Source of the DNA: an uncultured Altererythrobacter sp.
GTDB lineage: Bacteria; Pseudomonadota; Alphaproteobacteria; Sphingomonadales; Sphingomonadaceae
Reading direction: 5' to 3'
Assembly (NCBI GenBank): GCA_913056125.1
Contig: CAJXNC010000001.1
Location: 310,001-374,000 of the forward strand
Length of the DNA stretch: 64,000 nt
Shown: positions 17,173-24,969 of the stretch, one piece after another
Layout: each line of letters starts with the position of its first letter
How positions within the stretch are numbered: the stretch's first letter is position 1
The notes under the pieces: model-generated
Seen by the model: the letters and a program-made list of their open reading frames with translations, nothing else
What the model was told of the DNA's origin: nothing
The model's database searches: none
Made by a program: the position numbers and the translations under genes

Positions 17173-18779
17173 GCGCCCTCCCGCCAGACATGGATGCGGC
17201 GGGATTTGCCAGGCTCCTTGGCGAACTGCGCGGGGCAGTCGGCAGCGATTGGGTTTGGTCCGGCGCTGAGGACATGTTCCCCTATCGCGACAGCTTCTCC
17301 CCGGTCTGGAACACTGGTGAGGAACGCCATGCCAGCGCGGCGGTCGCGCCCGAGAATGTCGAGCAGGTCAGCGAAGTGGTGCGCATTGCCAAGCGCCACC
17401 GCGTGCCGCTCTTCCCCATCTCCACCGGCAAGAATTTCGGATATGGCGGGCCTTCGCCCAATGTGAACGGCTCGGTCGTGCTCGACCTCAAGCGCATGAA
17501 CCGCGTGCTCGAAGTGAACGAGGCACGCAACTATTGCCTCGTCGAACCGGGCGTTTCCTATTTCGATCTTTACCGCCATGTCGAGGAGCGCGGGCTCAAA
17601 CTCATGCTCGACGTGCCCGATCCCGGCTGGGGCTCGCCCATCGGCAACGCGCTGGAACGCGGGGTCGGTTACACCATGCCGCATTTCCGCGATCATTTCG
17701 GCGCGCATTGCGGGATGGAAGTGGTGCTGCCCGATGGCGAGATCATGCGCACCGGCATGGGCGCACTGCCTGGCGCCGATACGTGGCAGGAATATCCCTA
17801 CGGCTTCGGTCCCGATCCGGCGGGTCTGTTCGCACAGGGCAATTTCGGCGTGGTCACCAAGATGGGCTTCCGCCTGCTGCCGCTGCCCGAATATTACCGC
17901 ACCGGCCTGATCACCGTGCCCAAGCGCCGCGACCTCATCAAGCTGATCGAGCATGTGAACTATCTCTCCGACAGCGGGATGATCAGCGAGGTGCGCTTTG
18001 CCAGCCCGCTCTCCTCAAGGATGGCCGATCCGGATTTCGCGGCGCTGGCGACCAAGCTTGGCGGTCCGAGCGATGTGGAAATGGATACGGCCGCCGAAGC
18101 GGTCGACTTGCCGAGCTGGGCTGTCGACCTGCAATTCCTGGGTCCGCAGGCCGCGACTTTGGCCCAGTGGGAATATGCCAAGGACCGCATCCTCTCGGAC
18201 ATTCCCGGTGCGCAGGCGATTGCCGGCGATCACTTCAAACTCCCGGCGACAGAGCAGCAGCTCGAAAATACCACGCAGCCCTATGCTTCGGGCATTCGCC
18301 GCAAGGCTGCGCTCGGCGTGCCTTCGCTTGGCATCTGGGAGATCGTGCGCGACGATGGCCATGTCGGTTTCTTCCCCGTCATCCCGCGCGATGGAGAGGC
18401 GGTGTTCGAGGCGCAGCGCGTGCTCGGCGATGCCCAGCGCGAGTTCGACCTGCCGCCCTATTTCAGCGCCATTACTGTGCCGCTATTCTGGCACACGCAC
18501 ACGTTCCAGATGGTCTTTGCTCCATCGGTCAAGCATGACGATCCCGAGCATAATGCGATGGTCCACCGGGCGATGAAGAAGATGGTTGCGGTCGCCGCCG
18601 AACATGGCTGGGGCGATTATCGCGCGTCGCCGATCTACCAAGACGATGTTTCGGCCACTTACAGCTTCAACGACCACATCTTGCGGCGCTTTCACGAGCA
18701 GTTGAAGGACGCGGTCGACCCGGACGGGATCATCGCGCCGGGCAGGGGCGGTATCTGGCCCCGTAGGTTCCGCTCATGA
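17169..18779 (+). CDS. FAD-binding oxidoreductase of the 4-cresol dehydrogenase/VAO family (paralogue 2)
   Basis: The 536-residue protein starts at the ATG overlapping the Tat-protein stop by four bases. It is clearly homologous along its length to the flavoprotein at 14766 (PISTGKNFGYGG, VLDLKRMNRVLEVNEA, LVEPGVSYFDLYRH, PDPGWGSPIGNALERGVGYT, HCGMEVVLPDGEIMRTGMG). These are the classical PchF/eugenol hydroxylase stretches. Tyr431 in PPYFSAITV aligns without gaps to a PchF region that I believe includes the FAD-linked tyrosine (recalled, not checked). It therefore looks like the catalytically orthodox copy, oxidising a 4-alkyl- or 4-hydroxymethyl-phenol in the periplasm with the following cytochrome as acceptor. 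Confidence 0.87.
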   Translation: MSALPPDMDAAGFARLLGELRGAVGSDWVWSGAEDMFPYRDSFSPVWNTGEERHASAAVAPENVEQVSEVVRIAKRHRVPLFPISTGKNFGYGGPSPNVNGSVVLDLKRMNRVLEVNEARNYCLVEPGVSYFDLYRHVEERGLKLMLDVPDPGWGSPIGNALERGVGYTMPHFRDHFGAHCGMEVVLPDGEIMRTGMGALPGADTWQEYPYGFGPDPAGLFAQGNFGVVTKMGFRLLPLPEYYRTGLITVPKRRDLIKLIEHVNYLSDSGMISEVRFASPLSSRMADPDFAALATKLGGPSDVEMDTAAEAVDLPSWAVDLQFLGPQAATLAQWEYAKDRILSDIPGAQAIAGDHFKLPATEQQLENTTQPYASGIRRKAALGVPSLGIWEIVRDDGHVGFFPVIPRDGEAVFEAQRVLGDAQREFDLPPYFSAITVPLFWHTHTFQMVFAPSVKHDDPEHNAMVHRAMKKMVAVAAEHGWGDYRASPIYQDDVSATYSFNDHILRRFHEQLKDAVDPDGIIAPGRGGIWPRRFRS

Positions 18780-19171
18780 GGCTGCTCGGAGCCCTTCTGT
18801 GCCTTTCAGGTTCCCTTGTGTCATTCTCGGCAGCGGCGCAGCAGGGGCGTGCCGATATTGTGCGTCCGGACATGCCGGGCAGGGCGCTATTCGCGGAGCA
18901 TTGTGCGGCTTGTCACGGCACCGGATCGGGCGATGATGGTGCTCGCCTGCTCCCTGGCACCGCGGTGCTGCAGGAGAAGTATGAAGGCGCCCGGCCGGGC
19001 GAGATCGAGCTTCGCAACGACTTGCCGGCCCCTGTCCTGCGCGTCTTCGTACGTCGGGGAACGGGCTCCATGCCGATGTTCCGCCCGTCCGAATTGACCG
19101 ACGCGGAAATTGACGAAATCGCAGACTATTTGGCGGCTAGCGCGGCAGCGAATGGCGACATTGTGAGGTGA
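18776..19171 (+). CDS. Cytochrome c subunit of flavocytochrome 2
   Basis: The 131-residue protein overlaps the flavoprotein stop by four bases. It has a signal peptide (to about residue 22), one haem motif CAACH followed by GTGSGDDG, and a methionine (GSMPMF) as probable sixth haem ligand. It is a second PchC-like electron acceptor, homologous to the cytochrome at 16349. It ends the plus-strand cassette and is convergent with a MarR gene 46 bases away; no convincing terminator hairpin was found between them. Confidence 0.85.
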   Translation: MRLLGALLCLSGSLVSFSAAAQQGRADIVRPDMPGRALFAEHCAACHGTGSGDDGARLLPGTAVLQEKYEGARPGEIELRNDLPAPVLRVFVRRGTGSMPMFRPSELTDAEIDEIADYLAASAAANGDIVR

Positions 19172-19217
19172 GGCCTGAGGGGCACATCGCGCGAGGATTG
19201 GCAAGGATCAGGCTGAC

Positions 19218-19730
19218 CTAAGAGGCAACATCCACCGGCTGTGGCTGGTCGACGGGCAGGTCGAGCCGACCCAGCATCCGGTCAACCAGTGACTGAAGCA
19301 ATTCCAGCTCTTCCGGCGATGTGCCCTCCAGCAGGTGTCCGCGTAGCATGTCGTAAGTCCGGAAAATTTCCTGCAACACCTTCCGGCCTTCGGGGGTGAT
19401 CGAGACGAGGTTGATCCTTCGGTCGCAGGGATGGGGCTTGCGCTCGACCAAGCCCTCCCGTCCGAGGACATCGATCATCCGCGTGACCGTTGCACCCTCG
19501 ACGCGCAGGCGCTTGGCGATATCACTTTGCGATTTTTCGCCCGGCATGTTGAGGATCGCCGATAGCGTTTCCATCCGCGCCGTGGTCTGGCCGATCTTGC
19601 GCAAATGCTCGTCCAGCCGGTTGCGGAAACCGCGGACGAGCAGCACCATCTTCACGAGCGTGCTGATTTCCAGCGTCGTCGCGCCCGCATTGTAGACCTC
19701 GAAGCTCTCGGAGGGAGGCGAGCCGGCCAC
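19218..19730 (-). CDS. MarR-family transcriptional regulator
   Basis: The 170-residue protein starts at a GTG two bases after the stop of the VOC fusion gene. It has the winged helix of MarR proteins: KSQSDIAKRLRVEGATVTRMIDVLGREGLVERKPHPCDRR (about residues 65-105), with the wing DRRINLVSITPEGR. MarR proteins usually bind phenolic ligands and repress neighbouring genes. It is the last gene of the minus operon PQQ dehydrogenase - VOC protein - MarR and converges on the flavocytochrome cassette, so it may tie these two phenol-related blocks together (inference). Confidence 0.88.
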   Translation of the reverse strand: MAGSPPSESFEVYNAGATTLEISTLVKMVLLVRGFRNRLDEHLRKIGQTTARMETLSAILNMPGEKSQSDIAKRLRVEGATVTRMIDVLGREGLVERKPHPCDRRINLVSITPEGRKVLQEIFRTYDMLRGHLLEGTSPEELELLQSLVDRMLGRLDLPVDQPQPVDVAS

Positions 19731-19732
19731 CC

Positions 19733-21685
19733 TTATTGCGCGCCTTCCGCTGCCCGTTCGCTCGCCGCGAGATCCGCCGTGATGTAGTTGCGGATCTGCA
19801 CATTGCCTTCGTGGCAGGCATATTCGAACTGCTCGTAATCGTCGTTGCGCACCCAGTCGGTGCGCGCACCCCAGGGAGCGGTGTAGTTGACCGGATCGGT
19901 GAAGATCATCTCGTAAACGATGCTGTCCGGTCCGGTCATGGTCAGGCGCTCGACCAGATGGGCCTCGGTGCTCACCGGGCTGTCATTGTTCGGCGGGGAG
20001 CCGCTGGTCACCACGCTGGTGGCCGAAGGGCCGGGACGGAAATTGGTCGTCTCGATCACCAGCGTGTTGCCGTTTTCCCAGTGACCGCGGCTTTCGCCCA
20101 TCCAGTGCTCGATCTGGCGCGGCACGCTACTGCGACCGTCGGTCGGGATCAGGCGCACTTCGTGGATCAGCTCGTGCTGCATCGCCACCATGCCGGGCGA
20201 CTGGAAGATGCGGATTCCGTTATTGTACATGCCGGGGAACATGCTGGTGGGCAGGCCGCGCGTGATGCAGCGGTCCCAGCTGTCGAAATCGGTCCAGCTG
20301 CGGAAACTCTGCCCGTTGCGCCAGCTGGAGCGCATGGCATCGGCATTCTCCTGCCCCTGTTCGGTCTTGGCCGGCAGGCGCCCGTTGGAGGGCACGGTCA
20401 GGAAGGAGGTGCGGCGATTTGTATCGCCCATTTCCGCCCAGTGGCCCATGCCGATCCGGTCTTCGGAATCTTCCTGCTCGTAGCGCGCATTGGCGGCATC
20501 GATGCGCGCGGTCTTGGCGGCGAATTCTTCATCGGTGAGGAAGACGCGTTCGCCCTGGTCCACCGGACGCTCGAAAGGCGTGCCGTTCAAATGGTCGATC
20601 GGCCAGCCGCCACGGAAATCGGGCTCGCCCCAAGGGGTCTGCGCGGGCTGGTAGTCGGTCGGGATGGGCGGAAGCGCGGTGAGGTCGTTCGCTGCCTCGC
20701 GCGCGCGGGCTTCCTGCGCGGTGCGGCTATTTGGACCGACCTGCGCAAAGTAATTGGTCACATGATCGGGATCGTAGAGCCATACCGTGGTCAGCTCGAA
20801 ACCGCGCATCTGGTTCAGCGGTGTCTGTACCCCGATGCGGCGATGCTTTGCCTTGGCATCGACCATGGCCGCATCGCTCACCACATACTGGATGCCCGCG
20901 CTGCCCGTATTGGCCGGGAGACCTTCACCGACCTCGTAGAGATAGAGCGTCGTTTCGGCATGGTTGTAGGGATATTTGGTGATGCCGAGCACCGGATCGG
21001 TGATCGGATCAAGCTCGGTCAGGCCGACGAATTCGCGATAATAGGCGCGGCTCGTTTCGAGATCGGAAACGGCGATGTTGACGCCGACCCCGTCATTCGA
21101 GCCTTCCTGCGCACCCGGAACGATGCGGATCTGGACGGGGAAGCCGCCCGGATCATCGACCATGGCCACCTGCACACCATCGGAGCCGGTGGTGAATTGC
21201 GGAGCCGTAAAGCCGGCTTCGGCAAAGCGTTCTGCAATAGCCTCGGCGCTCGGGAAGGTGAGGGTCCAGAAACGGATGCCGGTGCCGCCCATCGGGCCGC
21301 CCGACAGATCATAGGCCGACTGGTCGCCATTCTGCCCAGCCGCGAGCTTGATCTGGCCGGTTCCCACGCCGGTCAGGATCATCTGGCTGTTGGCGCTCAG
21401 CTGGATCGGGTTAAGCGAACGCAGGCCGAGCGCGTTGACGTAGAAATTGACCATTTCCTCGGTCAGGTCTGCCTCGAAGCGCCGGAAGACATTCATCGAA
21501 TCCTGGATGAACAGGTTACGCGTCGATTCCTGCAATTGCGCCAACGAGAGCTCGCCGGGGGCATAGGCCAGGTCCTGGCTCACCTCCAGCTGCCCGCCCT
21601 CGGGGGTGGTGACGGTCTGCGTCTGCGCCATGGCGGTCGATGCCAGCAGGGCGGCGCCCATTGCGATCATGCACTTCTTCATCAT
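19733..21685 (-). CDS. Secreted two-VOC-domain protein fused to an uncharacterised C-terminal domain
   Basis: The 650-residue protein starts at ATG ATG AAG, preferred over an upstream TTG. It has a signal peptide ending at AMAQ and two tandem glyoxalase/VOC-like modules (about 50-185, with EEMVNFYVNALGLR, and about 190-320, with NIAVSDLETSRAYYREFVGL). The C-terminal domain (about 340-640) contains WGEPDFRGGWPIDHLNGTPFERP-like, DRCITRGLPTSMFPGMYNNG and HWMGESRGHWENGNTLVIETTNF signatures. The latter domain occurs as stand-alone exported proteins of unknown function in many proteobacteria. VOC domains bind metal and act on small molecules. Fusion of both parts, and its place after a PQQ dehydrogenase, suggests a periplasmic enzyme of the same pathway. 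Confidence 0.75.
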   Translation of the reverse strand: MMKKCMIAMGAALLASTAMAQTQTVTTPEGGQLEVSQDLAYAPGELSLAQLQESTRNLFIQDSMNVFRRFEADLTEEMVNFYVNALGLRSLNPIQLSANSQMILTGVGTGQIKLAAGQNGDQSAYDLSGGPMGGTGIRFWTLTFPSAEAIAERFAEAGFTAPQFTTGSDGVQVAMVDDPGGFPVQIRIVPGAQEGSNDGVGVNIAVSDLETSRAYYREFVGLTELDPITDPVLGITKYPYNHAETTLYLYEVGEGLPANTGSAGIQYVVSDAAMVDAKAKHRRIGVQTPLNQMRGFELTTVWLYDPDHVTNYFAQVGPNSRTAQEARAREAANDLTALPPIPTDYQPAQTPWGEPDFRGGWPIDHLNGTPFERPVDQGERVFLTDEEFAAKTARIDAANARYEQEDSEDRIGMGHWAEMGDTNRRTSFLTVPSNGRLPAKTEQGQENADAMRSSWRNGQSFRSWTDFDSWDRCITRGLPTSMFPGMYNNGIRIFQSPGMVAMQHELIHEVRLIPTDGRSSVPRQIEHWMGESRGHWENGNTLVIETTNFRPGPSATSVVTSGSPPNNDSPVSTEAHLVERLTMTGPDSIVYEMIFTDPVNYTAPWGARTDWVRNDDYEQFEYACHEGNVQIRNYITADLAASERAAEGAQ

Positions 21686-21710
21686 GTGACTATCCAAGCT
21701 CTCTCAAATG

Positions 21711-23657
21711 TCATTCCGGGAGGGCGAAAACGTAGAGGGACTCGCCATTGAGCGGGCGCCCGTCTTCGGTTCGCATGGAGGGGCCGCCCGAGCGACCGCC
21801 TGCGGCGATGACCGCCACATATTGGCGCCCGTCATTGCCCTGGTAGGTCATCGGTATGGTCTGCGCAGAGTAGGGGAGCTGCTCGCTCCAGACCAGCTCG
21901 CCCGTATCTGCATCGAATGCGCGGAAGATCGCATCACCGGTTGCGCCGATGAAGACGAGGCCGCCGGCAGTGACCATCGGTCCGCCGGTCCAGTTGCTGG
22001 CACCGGTCTCGCGTTTGCCTTCGGGCAATTGCGGCGTGGTGCCGAGCAGGCTCGACCAGAGGATTTCACCGGTATTGGCATCGACAGCATTGAGATGGCC
22101 CCAAGGCGGACGATGGCAGGGCAGCATGACCTGCTCGCCGTCGATTTCGACCCGGGCGGAGAATGTCGCATAACCACCCCCGCTATTGATGTCGGCGCGA
22201 TCGTAGGGTTGCGGAGAATTGGCCGTGCCGCGGCCATAGGTGCGTTCGGGATCGCGCTCCTCGACCCATCCGATGCTGGCGCTTTCCGTGATGTTGACGA
22301 AGACCACGCCGCGCGTCGGGTCGGCGGCGCTGCCACCCCAGTTCGAACCGCCATTATGCGGCATGTTGATCGATGCGCGGGGTGGATCATCTTTCTTGTG
22401 CAGGAAGAAGGGCGTGAAGGGCCCGGAATTGAAGAAGCTGCCGCCATAGGAATCGAGCAGGGCCTGGCAGGCAGCCGCATGTTCCGGCGTGGTGTCCTCT
22501 GCCGTCACCACATTGCTGGGGTCCCACCACATTTCCGCCAAAGGCGCAGGGGCCACGGGGAAAGGCTGCGTGGGCGAGTACCATTCGCCCGGTACATCGC
22601 CTGGCGCGACCGGCATTTCGTTCACGCCGTGGATCGGTTCACCCGTTTCGCGGTTGAGGATGTACATCAACGCGTTCTTGCCGGTCAGTGCCAGTGCCGG
22701 GATTGTCTCACCGTCGATTTCGACATCGAACAGCACGGGCGGGGCCGGAAGGTCCCAGTCCCACAGATCGTGATGGATGGCCTGGAAGTACCATTTGAGT
22801 TCGCCGGTGTGGATGTCGACCGCAACCAGCGAGTTGCCGAACAGATTGTCGCCCGGCCTGTCCCCGCCATAATAGTTGGGACTCGGGCTTCCGATGGTCA
22901 TGTACGCCGTTTCGGTCTCGGGATCTCCGGTCGTGTACCAGATCCACATATTGGTGCCGGAGCGATCGCGCCAGCCATCGTCGAGCCAGGTTTCATGCCC
23001 CACCTGCCCCGGTTGGGCGACGGTGCTGAACTCCCACAGCTTCTCGCCGGTGCGCGCGTCATAAGCACGCGAATTGCCCGAAGCACCCTGCGGATCCTCG
23101 CCCACGCTGGCGCCGACGATCAGCGTGTTGCCATAGACGCTCGGCGGGTAGCTGGCGGGCGTGCCGTCGAATAGCGTCTCGCCACCATCGCCGAAGCTTG
23201 CATCCACCTCGCCTGTTGCGGGGTCGATGGCGCGTATGCCGGTACCGAAGGAATAGAACAGGCGCGGGCCGATATCGCCATCGCCCGGCCACCACGAAAC
23301 CGTGCGCCGGATCAGCCCGTCTTCGGGCGTGTGGCGCCAGATCTCGCGGCCCGTATCGGCTTCCAGCGCGAGCACGGCATTGCCGAGCGGGAGATACATC
23401 ACCCCGTCGAGCACGATGGGCACGCTGCCTCCGAGCAGGCCGCCGCCGCCGTCCGGGCGCAACTGGACCGCAAAGGCCTGCTGCAGATCACCAACATTGT
23501 CCTTGTTGATCTGGTCCAGCGGGGAATAGCGTGTGCCCCATTCGTCGCGCGCGTAGCGAGGCCAGTCACCTGCGTCGACTTCGAGGCTATCCGCCCTCAA
23601 TTCCGCATAGGGTGCCAGTGCCATGGCACCGGCGGCCAGCAACCAGATAGCGCGCAA
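21711..23657 (-). CDS. Secreted PQQ-dependent dehydrogenase, glucose/quinate-dehydrogenase-like propeller
   Basis: The 648-residue protein begins at a TTG with GGGGAGAG five bases upstream and has a signal peptide (cleavage near AELRADS). It is an eight-bladed PQQ propeller: WPRYARDEWGTRYSPLDQI, repeated W-motifs, and HHDLWDWDLP (residues 295-304), the active-site stretch of membrane glucose and quinate dehydrogenases. Unlike those it lacks the N-terminal membrane helices, and it has no haem motif, so electrons must leave through a separate acceptor. It would oxidise an alcohol or polyol in the periplasm. It is the first gene of an operon with the VOC fusion and MarR. Confidence 0.87.
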   Translation of the reverse strand: MRAIWLLAAGAMALAPYAELRADSLEVDAGDWPRYARDEWGTRYSPLDQINKDNVGDLQQAFAVQLRPDGGGGLLGGSVPIVLDGVMYLPLGNAVLALEADTGREIWRHTPEDGLIRRTVSWWPGDGDIGPRLFYSFGTGIRAIDPATGEVDASFGDGGETLFDGTPASYPPSVYGNTLIVGASVGEDPQGASGNSRAYDARTGEKLWEFSTVAQPGQVGHETWLDDGWRDRSGTNMWIWYTTGDPETETAYMTIGSPSPNYYGGDRPGDNLFGNSLVAVDIHTGELKWYFQAIHHDLWDWDLPAPPVLFDVEIDGETIPALALTGKNALMYILNRETGEPIHGVNEMPVAPGDVPGEWYSPTQPFPVAPAPLAEMWWDPSNVVTAEDTTPEHAAACQALLDSYGGSFFNSGPFTPFFLHKKDDPPRASINMPHNGGSNWGGSAADPTRGVVFVNITESASIGWVEERDPERTYGRGTANSPQPYDRADINSGGGYATFSARVEIDGEQVMLPCHRPPWGHLNAVDANTGEILWSSLLGTTPQLPEGKRETGASNWTGGPMVTAGGLVFIGATGDAIFRAFDADTGELVWSEQLPYSAQTIPMTYQGNDGRQYVAVIAAGGRSGGPSMRTEDGRPLNGESLYVFALPE

Positions 23658-23733
23658 GAATTCTCTCCCCGATTCCCGTCTTGCCCGGTCGCATGAGATC
23701 GCCGGGCGCCAACTGCCCGTTTGTTAGCATGCC

Positions 23734-23746
23734 AATGATTATCATT
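23734..23746. promoter_or_regulatory. Fur-box-like palindrome upstream of the PQQ dehydrogenase
   Basis: AATGAT-T-ATCATT is a perfect 6-1-6 inverted repeat in the 124-base gap between a MarR gene and the PQQ dehydrogenase. It equals the core of the classical Fur box (AATGATAATCATT) except for the central base; the outer three bases on each side match poorly. It could be an iron or zinc regulator site, or the operator of the adjacent MarR. Confidence 0.4.
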
Positions 23747-23781
23747 TCAAAGGAAATCCGCCGGGAAGCCCGCGGGAACGG

Positions 23782-24294
23782 CTAACTCTTTTGCCTGTCC
23801 AGTGCGGCAACGGCCCTGTCGACCATTTCCATGAATCGCTGAAAGTCCTGCGGTCCAAGTTCGTTACGAATGGGCGCCTCGATCTCGGACACTTCTCCGA
23901 ACAGGGTCTCCATCTTCAGCTCGCCCTCATCGGTGAGCACGAGCAGGTTTTTTCGGCGATCGGTAGGCGAGCGCTCCCGCTTGACCAGGCCGCGCTGTTC
24001 GAGGTCGTCGATAATTCCGACCAGGCCCGGCCCGGTAATGCCTGCCCATTCGGCAAGCTGCACCTGAGAAGATCCCGGATTGGCTGCAATCAGCGACATC
24101 ACGGTAAGCGAGCCGGTGGGCAAGCCGAAGGGTTCGGATGTGGAAATGGATCGTGCCTGCAGGCTGTTGCGCAGCAGCCGAAGACGCGGGCCTACCGAAT
24201 TCGACAAGATGCCCCAGTCCAGTTTCCGCTCTCCATCGTCGCAAGTTGTGGGATTGTATCGGAAGCTTGTTCCACCATCCCCCAATATTTGCAA
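23782..24294 (-). CDS. MarR-family transcriptional regulator (second copy)
   Basis: The protein of up to 170 residues has a MarR winged helix (QVQLAEWAGITGPGLVGIIDDLEQRGLVKRERSPTDRRKNLLVLTDEG is the helix-turn-helix and wing, about 78-125). Only TTG codons open the frame (24294 or 24285), so the start is uncertain and no good Shine-Dalgarno decides it. It lies upstream of, and in the same direction as, the PQQ dehydrogenase operon, separated from it by the palindrome-containing gap. It is a likely local regulator of that operon. Confidence 0.8.
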   Translation of the reverse strand: MQILGDGGTSFRYNPTTCDDGERKLDWGILSNSVGPRLRLLRNSLQARSISTSEPFGLPTGSLTVMSLIAANPGSSQVQLAEWAGITGPGLVGIIDDLEQRGLVKRERSPTDRRKNLLVLTDEGELKMETLFGEVSEIEAPIRNELGPQDFQRFMEMVDRAVAALDRQKS

Positions 24295-24306
24295 CGCGGG
24301 CGCGGA

Positions 24307-24969
24307 CTATTCCCCCCGCTTGTCCGCCAGCCATTTGCGGACCACGGCGAGGTGCTCGAGATGGCTTTGTCCGATATTACGCTGGCTGAGGCTGCCGCGT
24401 TTGAGGTGGCGTATGAGCAGGGGCTTTTCGTCGATGGCGATTTCTACGCCCGCCTTGCGCGCCCGCAGGAACCATTCAAGTGCTGCCCCGTGCTGCATCT
24501 GTGCATCGGGCAGGCCGACCTTGTCATAGGTCGCGCGGCGGATCACGGAGGCCCCGAGCGTGAAGGCCGGAACCGGCTGGCCGGAAGGCAGTCCGTCGGG
24601 CGAAACATTCTGCGCGAGGCAGACGGTACCGCCGACCGCCGGGTTTGCCTGCATATGCGTGATCGCGGTTTCGATCCGCTCGGGATGGAACTCGTCATCG
24701 CTGTCGAGCATGGTGAGATAGGTCTCATTGCACAGGCCGATGGCACGGTTGCGCGCGGTGACCGGGCCGGCATTGTCCTGGCGGACATACTCGACCTTGC
24801 TGCCGAAGCGCGCGATCGCTGCGCGGATATCCTCACTGGAACCGTCGTCCACCACCAGGATGCGGTCCGGGAGCATGGTCTGTGCGAGCAGGCTCTCGAT
24901 AGCGCGTGGCAGCTCCGCCGCATTGTCGAAAACCGGAATGGCGGCAAGTATCGTGGTCTCCCTGGTCAC
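24307..24969 (-). CDS. Glycosyltransferase family 2
   Basis: The 220-residue protein starts at a GTG that overlaps the kinase stop by four bases (GTGA). It has the GT-A nucleotide fold: AAIPVFDNAAELPRAIESLL, VVDDGSSED, VRQDNAGPVTARNRAI and the DSDDE metal motif (near residue 98). This is a short inverting transferase, adding a sugar to a lipid-linked glycan at the inner face of the membrane. Translational coupling to an HprK-like kinase is unusual and links the kinase to glycan assembly in this island. Donor and acceptor are unknown. Confidence 0.85.
   Translation of the reverse strand: MTRETTILAAIPVFDNAAELPRAIESLLAQTMLPDRILVVDDGSSEDIRAAIARFGSKVEYVRQDNAGPVTARNRAIGLCNETYLTMLDSDDEFHPERIETAITHMQANPAVGGTVCLAQNVSPDGLPSGQPVPAFTLGASVIRRATYDKVGLPDAQMQHGAALEWFLRARKAGVEIAIDEKPLLIRHLKRGSLSQRNIGQSHLEHLAVVRKWLADKRGE

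Noticed and set aside
19736-21751. 671-codon plus-strand frame, and a similar 488-codon one at 21708-23174
   Set aside because: Both lie opposite well-supported secreted proteins (VOC fusion and PQQ dehydrogenase) and show low-complexity histidine/arginine/glycine-rich translation without family motifs.
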